Assembly: GCA_934169725.1 (NCBI GenBank)
Contig: CAKPOF010000007.1
Coordinates: 1 to 52,440 of the forward strand
From: an uncultured Clostridia bacterium
GTDB lineage: Bacteria > Bacillota > Clostridia > TANB77 > CAG-508
Direction of reading: 5' to 3'
Length of the DNA stretch: 52,440 nucleotides
Shown: positions 1 to 7,993 of the stretch, piece by piece
Layout of the letters: every line of letters starts with the position of its first letter
How positions within the stretch are numbered: position 1 is the stretch's first letter
The notes under the pieces: generated by a model
Seen by the model: only the letters and a program-made list of their open reading frames with translations
Database searches by the model: none
Told to the model about the DNA's origin: nothing
Position numbers and translations under genes: made by a program

Positions 1-190
1 TATAAATCTTTTTAACTAAAGTGTTTTTTCAAGCTCTTTAAACTTCTTACTTTTTTGGCTAAAAACTTTTAAAAAATTATTACTTGTTCGGTACTATATT
101 TTAAAAAATATCTTACCGCTTCGGTTTATTCTCTAAAGGATTTTATTGTTTACTTTTCAATGTACTTTTTTGTGTTCCTCCCTTGGAACG
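1..190 (-). other. 5' leader of an rRNA operon (16S gene lies off the left edge)
   Basis: Read on the minus strand, the sequence after the promoter has a short hairpin (GTTCC, loop, GGAAC) near the expected start. Next comes a CATTGAAAAGTAAACAAT motif of the kind found in Firmicutes rRNA leaders and spacers. The rest is AT-rich and has no ORF. The 16S gene itself is not in the window, so the assignment rests on promoter strength, the leader motif and the lack of coding potential. A leader for another stable RNA is the main alternative. Confidence 0.7.
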
Positions 191-196
191 AGTCTT

Positions 197-225
197 ATTA
201 TACACTAGCCTAACTTCTTTGTCAA
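197..225 (-). promoter_or_regulatory. consensus sigma-A promoter of the rRNA operon
   Basis: On the minus strand TTGACA (220-225) is followed by exactly 17 bases and TATAAT (197-202), a perfect match to the housekeeping consensus. Such a match is typical of stable-RNA promoters. Transcription would start near 190 and run off the left edge. Confidence 0.85.
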
Positions 226-300
226 CACTTTTTTTAAAGTTTTTTATGTTTTTTTTCACCTACTTGATTTTTCTTTGAAATTTCGGCGTTTTTCGACACA

Positions 301-334
301 AAAAATCTTAATAAATTTCTTTATTAAGATTTTT
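301..334 (-). terminator. intrinsic terminator after the 605-residue membrane protein gene
   Basis: A perfect 15-bp inverted repeat (301-315 and 320-334) with a 4-base loop ends in a run of T on the minus strand, seven bases past the stop codon. It insulates the gene from the rRNA promoter downstream. Confidence 0.8.
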
Positions 335-340
335 TATACG

Positions 341-2158
341 TTATTTTTCTAATTTTATATATATATTATTTATTAATCCGCTTTCTTGATTGTATTCCAT
401 CGTTACAGTATATGTTCCATTTCCTTTTTCTTTTATATATGCTATAAAATTATTTGCTAACTCTTCATTTTTAGCATCCTTTTTTATAACTAACTTATAT
501 TCTAAAGGATCTTTTTTTTCTGAGTTACTCTCTTCATCATATTTTGTTATTTTAATATCTTCTAAATTATTTTTTGCTGTATTAATTAGATCTTCTATTC
601 TTTCTTCTGATATCTTTTCACCAGCGAATAATTCTAAACCAGAATTAAATCTTGTTTTTTCTGCCTCTGTTGTCGTACCTTCGCTAGATATATTTTCTGC
701 TTCGCTTTTTATAATTTTCATATTTCTTAAAATTGTCTGTATTTGTTCATATGTTATTACAGTTTTTAATTGTTCAGTTTGATTATTCCAATTATTATTC
801 ATACTATTTTTTACATTTTCTTTTTGTTCATCATTCAATTTATCAAAAAGAATATTATCTTTATTGTCTTTTAATTCTATTTTATTTTCAAAATCATTAA
901 CAATATCTATATTAGATACCAATGATACATTCAATGAATTTTTTTCATATTTTCTATTCCAAGTCACATTGCTTGTTACTTTTGAATTTTCCATTTTTTC
1001 ATCTATTGTAAAATTATTTTTTATTTCTTTTCCATCAGTTGTTTTGGTATAATCAACTTTAATACTGTTATTATTTGTATCTTTATTTCTTTCTATTTTA
1101 AAATCTATACTATTTTTTTGATCATCATCTTTGTTTTTTTCATCTTTTAATATGTTTATATAATTAGTTTTGCTTGTATTAATAACATCTATTCCTGATT
1201 TTTCCTCTTCTGTATCTATTGATATACTTATAGCTCTCTTTTGATTTTCATATACAGTAATAGTTCTTTCATCATTTCCTATATTTGAATTTTGTATATC
1301 TTGAATTTCATTTTCTATTTTTTCAACAAATTCATCTTTTTTATTTGAAGTTTCATCTCTTTTTATAACTTGATAATATTCATTAATTTTTTTATCTATA
1401 TTATCTAACCATGATAATATATCATCATCTTTCTTAATTTCTTCTAACACTTTTATATAAACATCATTGAATTTTTCTTTTGTAATTGTCATACTATATG
1501 AATTAGTATCATATCTTTTTCCATCAATTTCTAAAGTAACACCTTTTTTTTTCGAATATGTTGCATTTGAAATATTATTTTTTATAACATTTAAATATTT
1601 TTCACTTATTTTTTTTACTTGCTCATCTGATATTCCAAATGTTCCTTCAATTTTTAAATTTACTAAGTCATTTAATTCACTTATTCCATTATCATCTTTT
1701 TCAGTAGATAAAAATTGTTTTATTTTATCTAACCTTACAGCTTTAATATCTTGTTCATTTATACATTCAAATCCCATTAAATCATTATCACTATCTTTTA
1801 TTTTTACATTTTTATAGTTATAATTCTCACTTTTTTCTTCTTGTCCATTAATATTCATTTCAAGTTTATTTATAGTATTACTCTCATCATTATCTTCTTT
1901 ATAATTCGCCTTAAAAGTTGTTTCTGTTGACAATTTATTTTTTTCCAATACATCTAACATTTCTAACATATTATCTTGATTGAAAGTTGGTTCCATATTT
2001 TGGAATATTTGTGTTGCATATTTATTAAATAATACATCATTTGTTTTTAACATATCTGTTTTTTGATATACTACTATATATGCAATAGCTAAAATAATCA
2101 ATATTACTATTATAGATAATATTAATAGAAGTCTCCTCTTCTTTCTTGGCATCATCAT
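341..2158 (-). CDS. hypothetical membrane-anchored extracytoplasmic protein, 605 aa
   Basis: I do not recognise a named family. The protein starts with a basic stretch (PRKKRR, residues 4-9), followed by one hydrophobic segment (about 10-30). This is an uncleaved signal anchor that places some 570 residues outside the cell. The exterior is rich in Lys, Asn, Glu and Asp, has alternating short beta-like stretches and no cysteine pattern or catalytic motif that I can see. Three consecutive ATG codons follow a GGAGGAAAAA ribosome binding site, so the start is uncertain by two residues. It lies 13 bases after rlmB and has its own terminator. A lipoprotein-like or cell-wall-associated structural role is possible but unproven. 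Confidence 0.75.
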   Translation of the reverse strand: MMMPRKKRRLLLILSIIVILIILAIAYIVVYQKTDMLKTNDVLFNKYATQIFQNMEPTFNQDNMLEMLDVLEKNKLSTETTFKANYKEDNDESNTINKLEMNINGQEEKSENYNYKNVKIKDSDNDLMGFECINEQDIKAVRLDKIKQFLSTEKDDNGISELNDLVNLKIEGTFGISDEQVKKISEKYLNVIKNNISNATYSKKKGVTLEIDGKRYDTNSYSMTITKEKFNDVYIKVLEEIKKDDDILSWLDNIDKKINEYYQVIKRDETSNKKDEFVEKIENEIQDIQNSNIGNDERTITVYENQKRAISISIDTEEEKSGIDVINTSKTNYINILKDEKNKDDDQKNSIDFKIERNKDTNNNSIKVDYTKTTDGKEIKNNFTIDEKMENSKVTSNVTWNRKYEKNSLNVSLVSNIDIVNDFENKIELKDNKDNILFDKLNDEQKENVKNSMNNNWNNQTEQLKTVITYEQIQTILRNMKIIKSEAENISSEGTTTEAEKTRFNSGLELFAGEKISEERIEDLINTAKNNLEDIKITKYDEESNSEKKDPLEYKLVIKKDAKNEELANNFIAYIKEKGNGTYTVTMEYNQESGLINNIYIKLEK

Positions 2159-2171
2159 ATATTTTTTCCTC

Positions 2172-2963
2172 CTATTTTTTTATGTTTAACCTTTGTTTTA
2201 ATGATTCATAAATTATTATTCCTGTTGATACTGATGCATTTAATGATGTAACTTTTCCTTTCATTGGTATTTTTACTAAAAAGTCACAATTTTTCTTTAC
2301 TTTTTCACTTATTCCTGATCCCTCATTACCTATAACGATTCCTAAAGGTCCAGTCATATCTTGATTATAGTAATATTTATCAGTATTTATATCAGTACCG
2401 CAAATCCATAATCCTTCTTTTTTCAATCTTTCTATTGTATCTGTTATGTTTGTTACTCTTGCTATTTTCATATATTGTGCTGCTCCTGCTGATACTTTAT
2501 TAACTGTACTATTAACTGATGCTGCTCTTCTTTTAGGTATAACAATACCATGAATACCAGCAGTTTCTGCTGTTCTTATAATTGACCCTAAATTATGTGG
2601 GTCTTCTATTCCATCTAATATTAATATAAATGGTTCCTCTTCTTTTTCTTTAGCTACATTTAATATATCTTCAATTTCACAATATTCAAATGGTGGCACA
2701 ACTGCAATAACTCCCTGATAATTTTGATTTTGCGCCATTTGTTCCATTTGTCTTTTATCTTTTTCTACAATTACTATTTTTCTTTCTTTAGCTATGGCTA
2801 TTATTTTATTTATAGAACCATGTTTTTCTCCTTTAGTAACAAAAATTTTATTTATGTCTTTTCCACTCTCCAATAATTCTAATACAGAATTTCTTCCTTC
2901 TATTTGATCTTCAAAAAATTCTTTTCTTTTCATGTTTTTTTCTTTTTTATTATTTTCTTTCAT
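2172..2963 (-). CDS. rlmB: 23S rRNA 2'-O-ribose methyltransferase, TrmH/RlmB (SpoU) family
   Basis: SpoU-family methyltransferases modify guanosine 2251 of 23S rRNA or a tRNA position using S-adenosylmethionine and a knotted fold. The N-terminal substrate-binding part begins at IEGRNSVLELL. Family motif 1 is seen in DGIEDPHNLGSIIRTAE, motif 2 in GIVIGNEGSGIS and motif 3 in IPMKGKVTSLNASVSTGI. I chose the start at 2963 because AAGGAA lies seven bases upstream; this gives 263 residues, close to the family norm. A longer in-frame ORF starts at 3005 and would overlap lepA by 14 bases. The gene is probably cotranscribed with lepA. Confidence 0.9.
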   Translation of the reverse strand: MKENNKKEKNMKRKEFFEDQIEGRNSVLELLESGKDINKIFVTKGEKHGSINKIIAIAKERKIVIVEKDKRQMEQMAQNQNYQGVIAVVPPFEYCEIEDILNVAKEKEEEPFILILDGIEDPHNLGSIIRTAETAGIHGIVIPKRRAASVNSTVNKVSAGAAQYMKIARVTNITDTIERLKKEGLWICGTDINTDKYYYNQDMTGPLGIVIGNEGSGISEKVKKNCDFLVKIPMKGKVTSLNASVSTGIIIYESLKQRLNIKK

Positions 2964-2991
2964 AAATATTCCTTTTCTATTATATTTTATA

Positions 2992-4807
2992 TTATTGTTC
3001 ATCATCTAATTTTAAAACTGATAAAAATGCTTCTTGTGGTATTTCAACATTTCCTATTTCACGCATTTTTTTCTTTCCTCTTTTTTGTTTTTCTAATAAT
3101 TTTTTCTTTCTTGTTATATCTCCACCATAACATTTAGCTAATACATCTTTTCTCATAGCCGATATTGTTTCTCTTGCTATTATTTTACCTCCAACTGCTG
3201 CCTGTATTGGTATTTTAAATAATTTTCTTGGTATGACTTTTTTTAATTTTTCTACCATCTTTTTTCCTCTATCATAAGAACTGTCTTTATGAACAATAAA
3301 ACTTAATGCATCTACAACTTCTCCATTTATATAAATGTCCAATTTCACTAAATCTGATCTTCTATATTCTTTAAACTCATAATCTAGTGAAGCATAGCCT
3401 TTAGTTTTTGATTTTAAATTATCAAAAAAGTCATAAATAATTTCATTAAGAGGCATTTCGTATATTAATGTTACTCTATTCTCATCTAAATATTTCATAT
3501 CAATATATATTCCTCTTCTTCTTTGACAAAGTTCCATTATATTTCCAACATATTCTTTTGGTGTTAATATATTTGCCGTTACAAATGGTTCTTCTATATA
3601 AGATACTTCTTGTGGTGTTGGCAAATCTTCTGGATTATATAATTCAACCACTTCTCCTGAAGTTTTATATACTTTATAAATAACAGATGGTGCTGTTGTA
3701 ATTAATCCTAAATCAAATTCCCTATCAATTCTTTCTTCTATTATTTCCAAATGTAATAATCCTAAAAAACCACATCTAAATCCAAAGCCTAATGCTGCTG
3801 ATGTTTCCTGTTCAAATTCTAAAGCTGCATCATTTAATTGTAGTTTTTCCAATGCTTCTTTCAAGTCTTCATACTGACTTCCATCTATTGGATATAATCC
3901 ACAATACACCATAGGTGTTACTTTTTTATATCCTTTTAATGGCTCATCAGCTTGATTATTTTTTTGTGTGATTGTATCTCCAACATGTATGTCTGATAAA
4001 CTTTTTATACTTGCTGCAACATATCCGAACTTCACCAGCTTTTATTTCTGATACAGGCATATATGAACCTGGAATAAAATATCCAACTTCAGCAACTGTA
4101 AATGTTTTATTAGTAGCCATTAATTTTATTTCATCACCAACTTTTACACTTCCATCCACAACTCTAACATATGCAACTGCACCTTTATAATTATCATAAT
4201 ATGAATCAAATATCAAACACTTTGTCTTAGCATTTTCATCTCCACTTGGTGCTGGTAAATCTGTAACTATTCTTTCTAAGACTTCTTCTACATTTAAACC
4301 TGTCTTAGCAGATATACATGGTGCATCTTCTGCAGGTATTCCTATAATTTCTTCAATTTCATTTTTTACTTCTTCTACTCTAGCATTCGGTAAATCTATT
4401 TTATTCAAAACAGGTAATATCTCTAAATTATTATCTATAGCTAAATATACATTTGCTAAAGTTTGTGCCTCAACACCTTGACTACTATCAACAACTAAAA
4501 CAGCTCCATCACAAGCTGCTAAACTTCTTGAAACTTCATAATTAAAATCAACATGCCCAGGTGTATCTATCAAATTTAATGTATATTCTTTTCCATCTTT
4601 TGCTTTATAAATCATCCTAACAGCCTGAGATTTTATAGTAATTCCTCTTTCTTTTTCTATTTCCATGTTATCTAACACTTGACTTTCCATTTCTCTTTTA
4701 GATAAAACTCCTGTTTTTTCTATTAATCTGTCTGCCAGTGTTGATTTCCCATGATCTATATGTGCTATTATACTAAAATTTCTTATATGTGATTGTCTAC
4801 TATCCAT
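2992..4807 (-). CDS. lepA: elongation factor 4 (LepA) GTPase, split by a +1 frameshift at a CGG codon
   Basis: LepA is a ribosome-associated GTPase that back-translocates or remodels stalled ribosomes. The N-terminal frame (4807 down to about 4025) has the G domain with AHIDHGKST, the switch region GITIKSQ and DTPGHVDF. The C-terminal frame (to 2992) continues with GYVAASIKSLSDIHVGD and ends in the LepA-specific region GDITRKKKLLEKQKRGKKKM. The frames join at GAA GTT CGG ATA, where the conserved reading is E-V-G-Y-V. Skipping the C (plus-strand position 4027) restores 604 residues, the usual LepA length. The gap has no missing residues, so this is one gene with a single extra base. It could be a real mutation, an assembly error or programmed frameshifting; the same signature in rseP and the KAP gene favours the last. 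Confidence 0.9.
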
Positions 4808-4861
4808 TTTTCCTCCACTTTACTTTTATATTAGTAATTTTAACATAACTCAATAAAAATC

Positions 4862-5209
4862 TCAATAGCTTGTGATACCATTGTATAAATTGTATACATT
4901 TTCATATCCCATTTTATTTAATATTTTCTGTGCCTTTTTGCTTCTACCTCCTGAACTACAATATACAACTATATTTTTATTCTTATCTTTAATGATTTTT
5001 TCAATTTTTTTTCTTATTTCATATTCAGGTATTAAAATACTTCCATCAACATGCCCTTCTTCATATTCTTGTTTACTTCTAACATCAATTATGATTGCTC
5101 CATTTTCTTGAAATTCTCTCAATTCTCTTAATGTAATATCTTTTTTATCTAATTCTCTATATAATTTATTTCTTAATATTTTTTTTAGTTTATTTATCAT
5201 AAAAACCAC
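4862..5209 (-). CDS. single-domain rhodanese-like protein
   Basis: Rhodanese domains carry sulfur as a cysteine persulfide. This 115-residue protein has the family features IIDVRSKQEYEEGHVDGSILIP and the active-site loop YCSSGGRSKKA, with the catalytic Cys near residue 84 and the CxxGxR arrangement. The N-terminal 25 residues are basic and somewhat hydrophobic and may form a short helix; I see no clear transmembrane segment. It lies 54 bases upstream of lepA on the same strand. A specific sulfur acceptor cannot be inferred from the context. Confidence 0.85.
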   Translation of the reverse strand: MVFMINKLKKILRNKLYRELDKKDITLRELREFQENGAIIIDVRSKQEYEEGHVDGSILIPEYEIRKKIEKIIKDKNKNIVVYCSSGGRSKKAQKILNKMGYENVYNLYNGITSY

Positions 5210-5426
5210 TCCAACATTACTTTTTATATTTATAATATGTACTCATTTTTATTTTGTTCACAATTTACAGTTTATAAAAATATTTATTTTTCTTCATTAT
5301 CATACTTTTTTCTATAAAATCCTTCATTATTCAATCATCTTTTCTTACAATTTCTTTTCTTTTTTATTACAATTATATGATTTTCCCGATATTATGTTTA
5401 TTTGATAAACCATATTTTTGCAATAT
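5210..5426. other. AT-rich intergenic stretch without a gene
   Basis: I see no credible ORF or RNA gene here. It should contain the promoter of the rhodanese gene, but no clear consensus boxes stand out. The motif CACAATTTACAGTTTATAAA (5260-5279) resembles the outer arm of the dispersed hairpin repeat near 24780. Confidence 0.4.
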
Positions 5427-5474
5427 TTATCCACTGTTGATAACTGTGGATATTGTGGATAACTTTGTGAATAA
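5427..5474. promoter_or_regulatory. cluster of DnaA boxes
   Basis: Five 9-mers within 48 bases match the DnaA box TTATCCACA with no more than one mismatch. They are TTATCCACT on the plus strand (5427-5435), and on the minus strand TTATCAACA (5435-5443), ATATCCACA (5445-5453), TTATCCACA (5454-5462, perfect) and TTATTCACA (5466-5474). The next 120 bases are almost pure A and T. An origin is argued against by the gene directions, because ribosomal operons on both sides point left. A DnaA-titrating or regulatory cluster is the more likely reading. Confidence 0.6.
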
Positions 5475-5605
5475 TTGAAAACACTATTGTATTTTTTACA
5501 AGTTGTGCACATTTATTTTTATTTTTATTTTCACATATATTGTCATATCTTTTATTTTTGTTTTTATGTGTACTACATTATGCATTCTCTGTGCAATGTT
5601 TTTTA

Positions 5606-5767
5606 TATACTAGGAAATGAAAAATTTCTTAGTATAGAACAAAGCGACTTTAGGTCGCCCTTTGTTCTCGCCGATTTGAGTTTTCGACTAAAAGGAGAAA
5701 ATCTCAAAGGCAATAGCGATTATAGCATTTTTATATACTAGGAAATGAGAAATTTCCTAGTATATAA
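5606..5767. repeat. array of four nested palindromes, including a repeat shared with 24841-24878
   Basis: Four hairpins follow each other. The first pairs ATACTAGGAAAT with AATTTCTTAGTAT (5608-5635). The second is GAACAAAGCGAC with GTCGCCCTTTGTTC (5637-5669). The third has TTTGAGTTTTC and GAAAATCTCAAA arms (5675-5708) and recurs near 24841. The fourth is a perfect 15-bp TATATACTAGGAAAT palindrome (5731-5765) that repeats the first. A decayed relative, ATATTAGGAAATTT, lies at 6575. No ORF is present. Confidence 0.6.
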
Positions 5768-5792
5768 AAAAATACTTCATAAAGAAGTATTT
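5766..5792 (-). terminator. terminator of the DUF1294 gene
   Basis: AAATACTTC (5770-5778) and GAAGTATTT (5784-5792) form a 9-bp stem that overlaps the stop codon. It is followed on the minus strand by a run of T. Confidence 0.75.
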
Positions 5793-6093
5793 AAAAAATA
5801 ATTAAATATATTGCTAATATTATTTCTAATATAGTTATAAAAGGAAAACCAATTACAAACTGTAACTTTTGAGTTTTATGTCTAAAAACATACATTCCTG
5901 CAGTTGTTCCTATTCCTCCACCTAAAACAGTTATTAAAAATAATGTTTTTTCTGGAATTCTCCATGCACCTTTTTTAGCTTTTCTTTTATCTATAAACAT
6001 TATTAGAAAACCAACTATATTAATAATTAAAAAATATAAAATTATATTTTTACTAGAAAAAATATCACCTAAAGACATTGTATCTTCAAACAT
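5791..6093 (-). CDS. small integral membrane protein, DUF1294 family
   Basis: The 100-residue protein has three hydrophobic segments (about 16-34, 50-66 and 77-98). It carries the family signature FIDKRKAKKGAWRIPE near residues 33-48, then LGGGIGTTAGMYVFRHKTQK. DUF1294 proteins have no established function. GGAGTGAAAG precedes the ATG. The gene is monocistronic and diverges from the zinc-ribbon gene to its right. Confidence 0.85.
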   Translation of the reverse strand: MFEDTMSLGDIFSSKNIILYFLIINIVGFLIMFIDKRKAKKGAWRIPEKTLFLITVLGGGIGTTAGMYVFRHKTQKLQFVIGFPFITILEIILAIYLIIF

Positions 6094-6195
6094 TTTTCTT
6101 TCACTCCTTTAATACATTTGTTTATATATTTATTTTATATAATCTTTTTTACATTGTCAAATTTTGCAAAAACTCTTTATTTTTTTATCTAATTG

Positions 6196-6204
6196 TGATA
6201 CAAT
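6196..6204 (+). promoter_or_regulatory. extended -10 promoter of the zinc-ribbon gene
   Basis: TGATACAAT matches an extended -10 element (TGN followed by TACAAT). The upstream -35 region (TTTATT at 6176-6181, 17 bases away) is weak. The ATG lies 48 bases downstream. Confidence 0.45.
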
Positions 6205-6251
6205 GTGTAAGAATTTTATTTGTCAAAAGAAAAAATTAGGAGGAATATAGT

Positions 6252-6536
6252 ATGGAATTTAATAGATGTAGTAGATGTGGTAGTTTTTATGTATCACAAG
6301 GTAATGTTTGTCCAAAATGTAGCTCTAAAGATGGTATGGAATTTTCTAATTTTATAAATTATGTAGAAGAAAATGGATTAAACAATTCTTTAGAAACAAT
6401 TTCTGGTCAAATAGGAGTTTCTGTAAAAAACTTAAATAGATTTTTAGAATACGAGGATTTCAAACCATATAAATCAGAAATTAATAATATTGGTAAAAAT
6501 GGTATTTCTGGAAACACTGGAATTACTTTAAATTAA
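6252..6536 (+). CDS. zinc-ribbon protein resembling flagellar-operon protein YvyF (TIGR03826)
   Basis: The 94-residue protein begins with a four-cysteine zinc ribbon (CSRCGSFY at residues 6-13 and CPKCSSK at 20-26). A short helical region follows in which ETISGQIGVSVKNLNRFLEY looks like a helix-turn-helix. YvyF-type proteins share this order and length, but no flagellar genes are nearby, so the role may be different. AGGAGG at 6238-6243 sets the start. The tail is Gly- and Asn-rich. The gene has its own terminator. Confidence 0.65.
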   Translation: MEFNRCSRCGSFYVSQGNVCPKCSSKDGMEFSNFINYVEENGLNNSLETISGQIGVSVKNLNRFLEYEDFKPYKSEINNIGKNGISGNTGITLN

Positions 6537-6542
6537 ATTTTT

Positions 6543-6570
6543 AAGCGAAGTCTTCATCCTTCGCTTTTTA
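6543..6570 (+). terminator. terminator of the zinc-ribbon gene
   Basis: AAGCGAAG (6543-6550) pairs with CTTCGCTT (6559-6566), followed by TTTT. It starts six bases after the stop codon. Confidence 0.75.
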
Positions 6571-6668
6571 TTGTATATTAGGAAATTTAATTAGTTTTTT
6601 AATATATAATACTATATTGCACATAAAATTTCGTGCACGAACAATTTATATAGAAGGGATTGAATTAG

Positions 6669-7883
6669 ATGAATAATGTTTTTGATATTTTAGAAGAAAG
6701 AGGTTATATAGAACAATTAACTCATCCAACAGAAATAAAAGATTTATTTTCAAAAGAATCTGTTCCGTTTTATATTGGAATAGATCCAACAGCAGATAGT
6801 CTTCATGTTGGACATTTTGTTTCTTTAATGGTTGCAAGTCATATGCAAAAATTTGGTCATAAACCAATAATTTTAGTTGGTGGTGGTACAGCCACAATTG
6901 GTGATCCATCTGGAAAAACTGATATGAGAAAAATGTTATCAAGAGAAGATATCAATCATAATGTTGAATGTATAAAAAAACAAGTTCAAAAATTTGTTAG
7001 TTTTGAAGGAGAAAACGCTGCTATTATTGTAAATAACGCTGATTGGCTTTTAGACTTAAAATTTGTTGATTTCGTTCGTGAAATTGGTAGTCTATTTTCT
7101 GTTAATAAGATGTTAGCTGCTGAATGTTATAAACAAAGATTAGAAACAGGTTTAACATTTTTTGAAATGAGTTATATGTTAATGCAATCTTATGATTTCT
7201 TACATTTATACAACACTTATGGTTGTAAGCTTCAAATGGGAGGAAATGATCAATGGTCTAATATCATTGGTGGTGTTGAATTAATTAGAAAAATTGGTAA
7301 AGATGATTCTTTTGGTTTAACTTTTAAACTTTTAACAACAAAAGAAGGCAAAAAAATGGGAAAAACTGAAAAAGGAGCTTTATGGTTAGATCCAGAAAAA
7401 ACATCCCCTTATGAATTTTATCAATATTGGAGAAATATAGATGATTCTAGTGTTGAAACAGTATTAAAAATGTTAACATTCTTACCTATTGACAAAATAA
7501 ACGAATTATCTAATTTAAAAGATGAAAAAATAAATAAAGCTAAAGAAATTGCTGCTTTTGAAATAACAAAATTAATCCATGGTGAAGAAGAAGCTCTAAA
7601 GGCTCAAGAAGCATCAAACGCCTTATTTAAAGGTCAAGGAAGTTTAGATAATATGCCTTGTGTAAAATTAGATGACATTAATCTCTCTCTATTAGATGCT
7701 ATTATCAAAACTAATATAGCACCTTCTAAAGGACAAGCTAGAACTTTAATTTCACAAGGTGGAATTTCTTTAAATGACGAAAAAATATTAGATATTAATT
7801 ATATTTTATCTGATAAAGATTTTTCTGATGGATATGCAATATTGAAAAAAGGCAAAAAAATCTTTTATAAATTAGAAAAATAA
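6669..7883 (+). CDS. tyrS: tyrosyl-tRNA synthetase
   Basis: This class I synthetase charges tRNA-Tyr with tyrosine in the cytoplasm. The HIGH-type motif is HVGH near residue 47, in the context YIGIDPTADSLHVGHF. The tyrosine site region is LQMGGNDQWSNI and the KMSKS-type loop is KKMGKTEKG near residue 230. The C-terminal S4-like RNA-binding domain starts at about residue 340 (LDAIIKTNIAPSKGQARTLI). The length of 404 residues is typical of the TyrS1 form. GAAGGGA precedes the ATG. The gap upstream is only about 130 bases and I see no T-box. It runs convergent to the UPF0182 gene. Confidence 0.97.
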   Translation: MNNVFDILEERGYIEQLTHPTEIKDLFSKESVPFYIGIDPTADSLHVGHFVSLMVASHMQKFGHKPIILVGGGTATIGDPSGKTDMRKMLSREDINHNVECIKKQVQKFVSFEGENAAIIVNNADWLLDLKFVDFVREIGSLFSVNKMLAAECYKQRLETGLTFFEMSYMLMQSYDFLHLYNTYGCKLQMGGNDQWSNIIGGVELIRKIGKDDSFGLTFKLLTTKEGKKMGKTEKGALWLDPEKTSPYEFYQYWRNIDDSSVETVLKMLTFLPIDKINELSNLKDEKINKAKEIAAFEITKLIHGEEEALKAQEASNALFKGQGSLDNMPCVKLDDINLSLLDAIIKTNIAPSKGQARTLISQGGISLNDEKILDINYILSDKDFSDGYAILKKGKKIFYKLEK

Positions 7884-7918
7884 ATTATTTATAAAATTGA
7901 TAATATCTTGTTTTGATA

Positions 7919-7943
7919 TACCGCGTAAGCGATTAAAAGAACG
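7919..7943. repeat. partial copy of the dispersed hairpin repeat
   Basis: TACCGCGTAAGCGATTAAAA continues to GAACG and matches the conserved end of the copies at 11871, 24654 and 28878 with few differences. Only this end is present. It merges directly into the terminator hairpin that follows. Confidence 0.7.
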
Positions 7944-7988
7944 AAAAAGTGATTTAAATTAATAATAAATTTAAATCACTTTTTCGTT
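7940..7988. terminator. bidirectional terminator between tyrS and the UPF0182 gene
   Basis: A perfect 21-bp inverted repeat (7940-7960 and 7968-7988) is flanked by A and T runs on opposite sides, so it can stop transcription from both convergent genes. Confidence 0.8.
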
Positions 7989-7993
7989 TTATT

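Noticed and set aside
2992..4035. Two separate genes in place of lepA
   Set aside because: Both frames match contiguous, non-overlapping parts of one LepA protein, and the second has no ribosome binding site.
5427..5620. Replication origin at the DnaA-box cluster
   Set aside because: Box density and the AT-rich flank fit, but rRNA and ribosomal protein operons on both sides run leftward and no dnaA, dnaN, rnpA or rpmH gene is near. I keep it as a DnaA-binding cluster.
6571..6668. T-box upstream of tyrS
   Set aside because: The gap is about 100 bases, with no specifier loop or T-box sequence visible.
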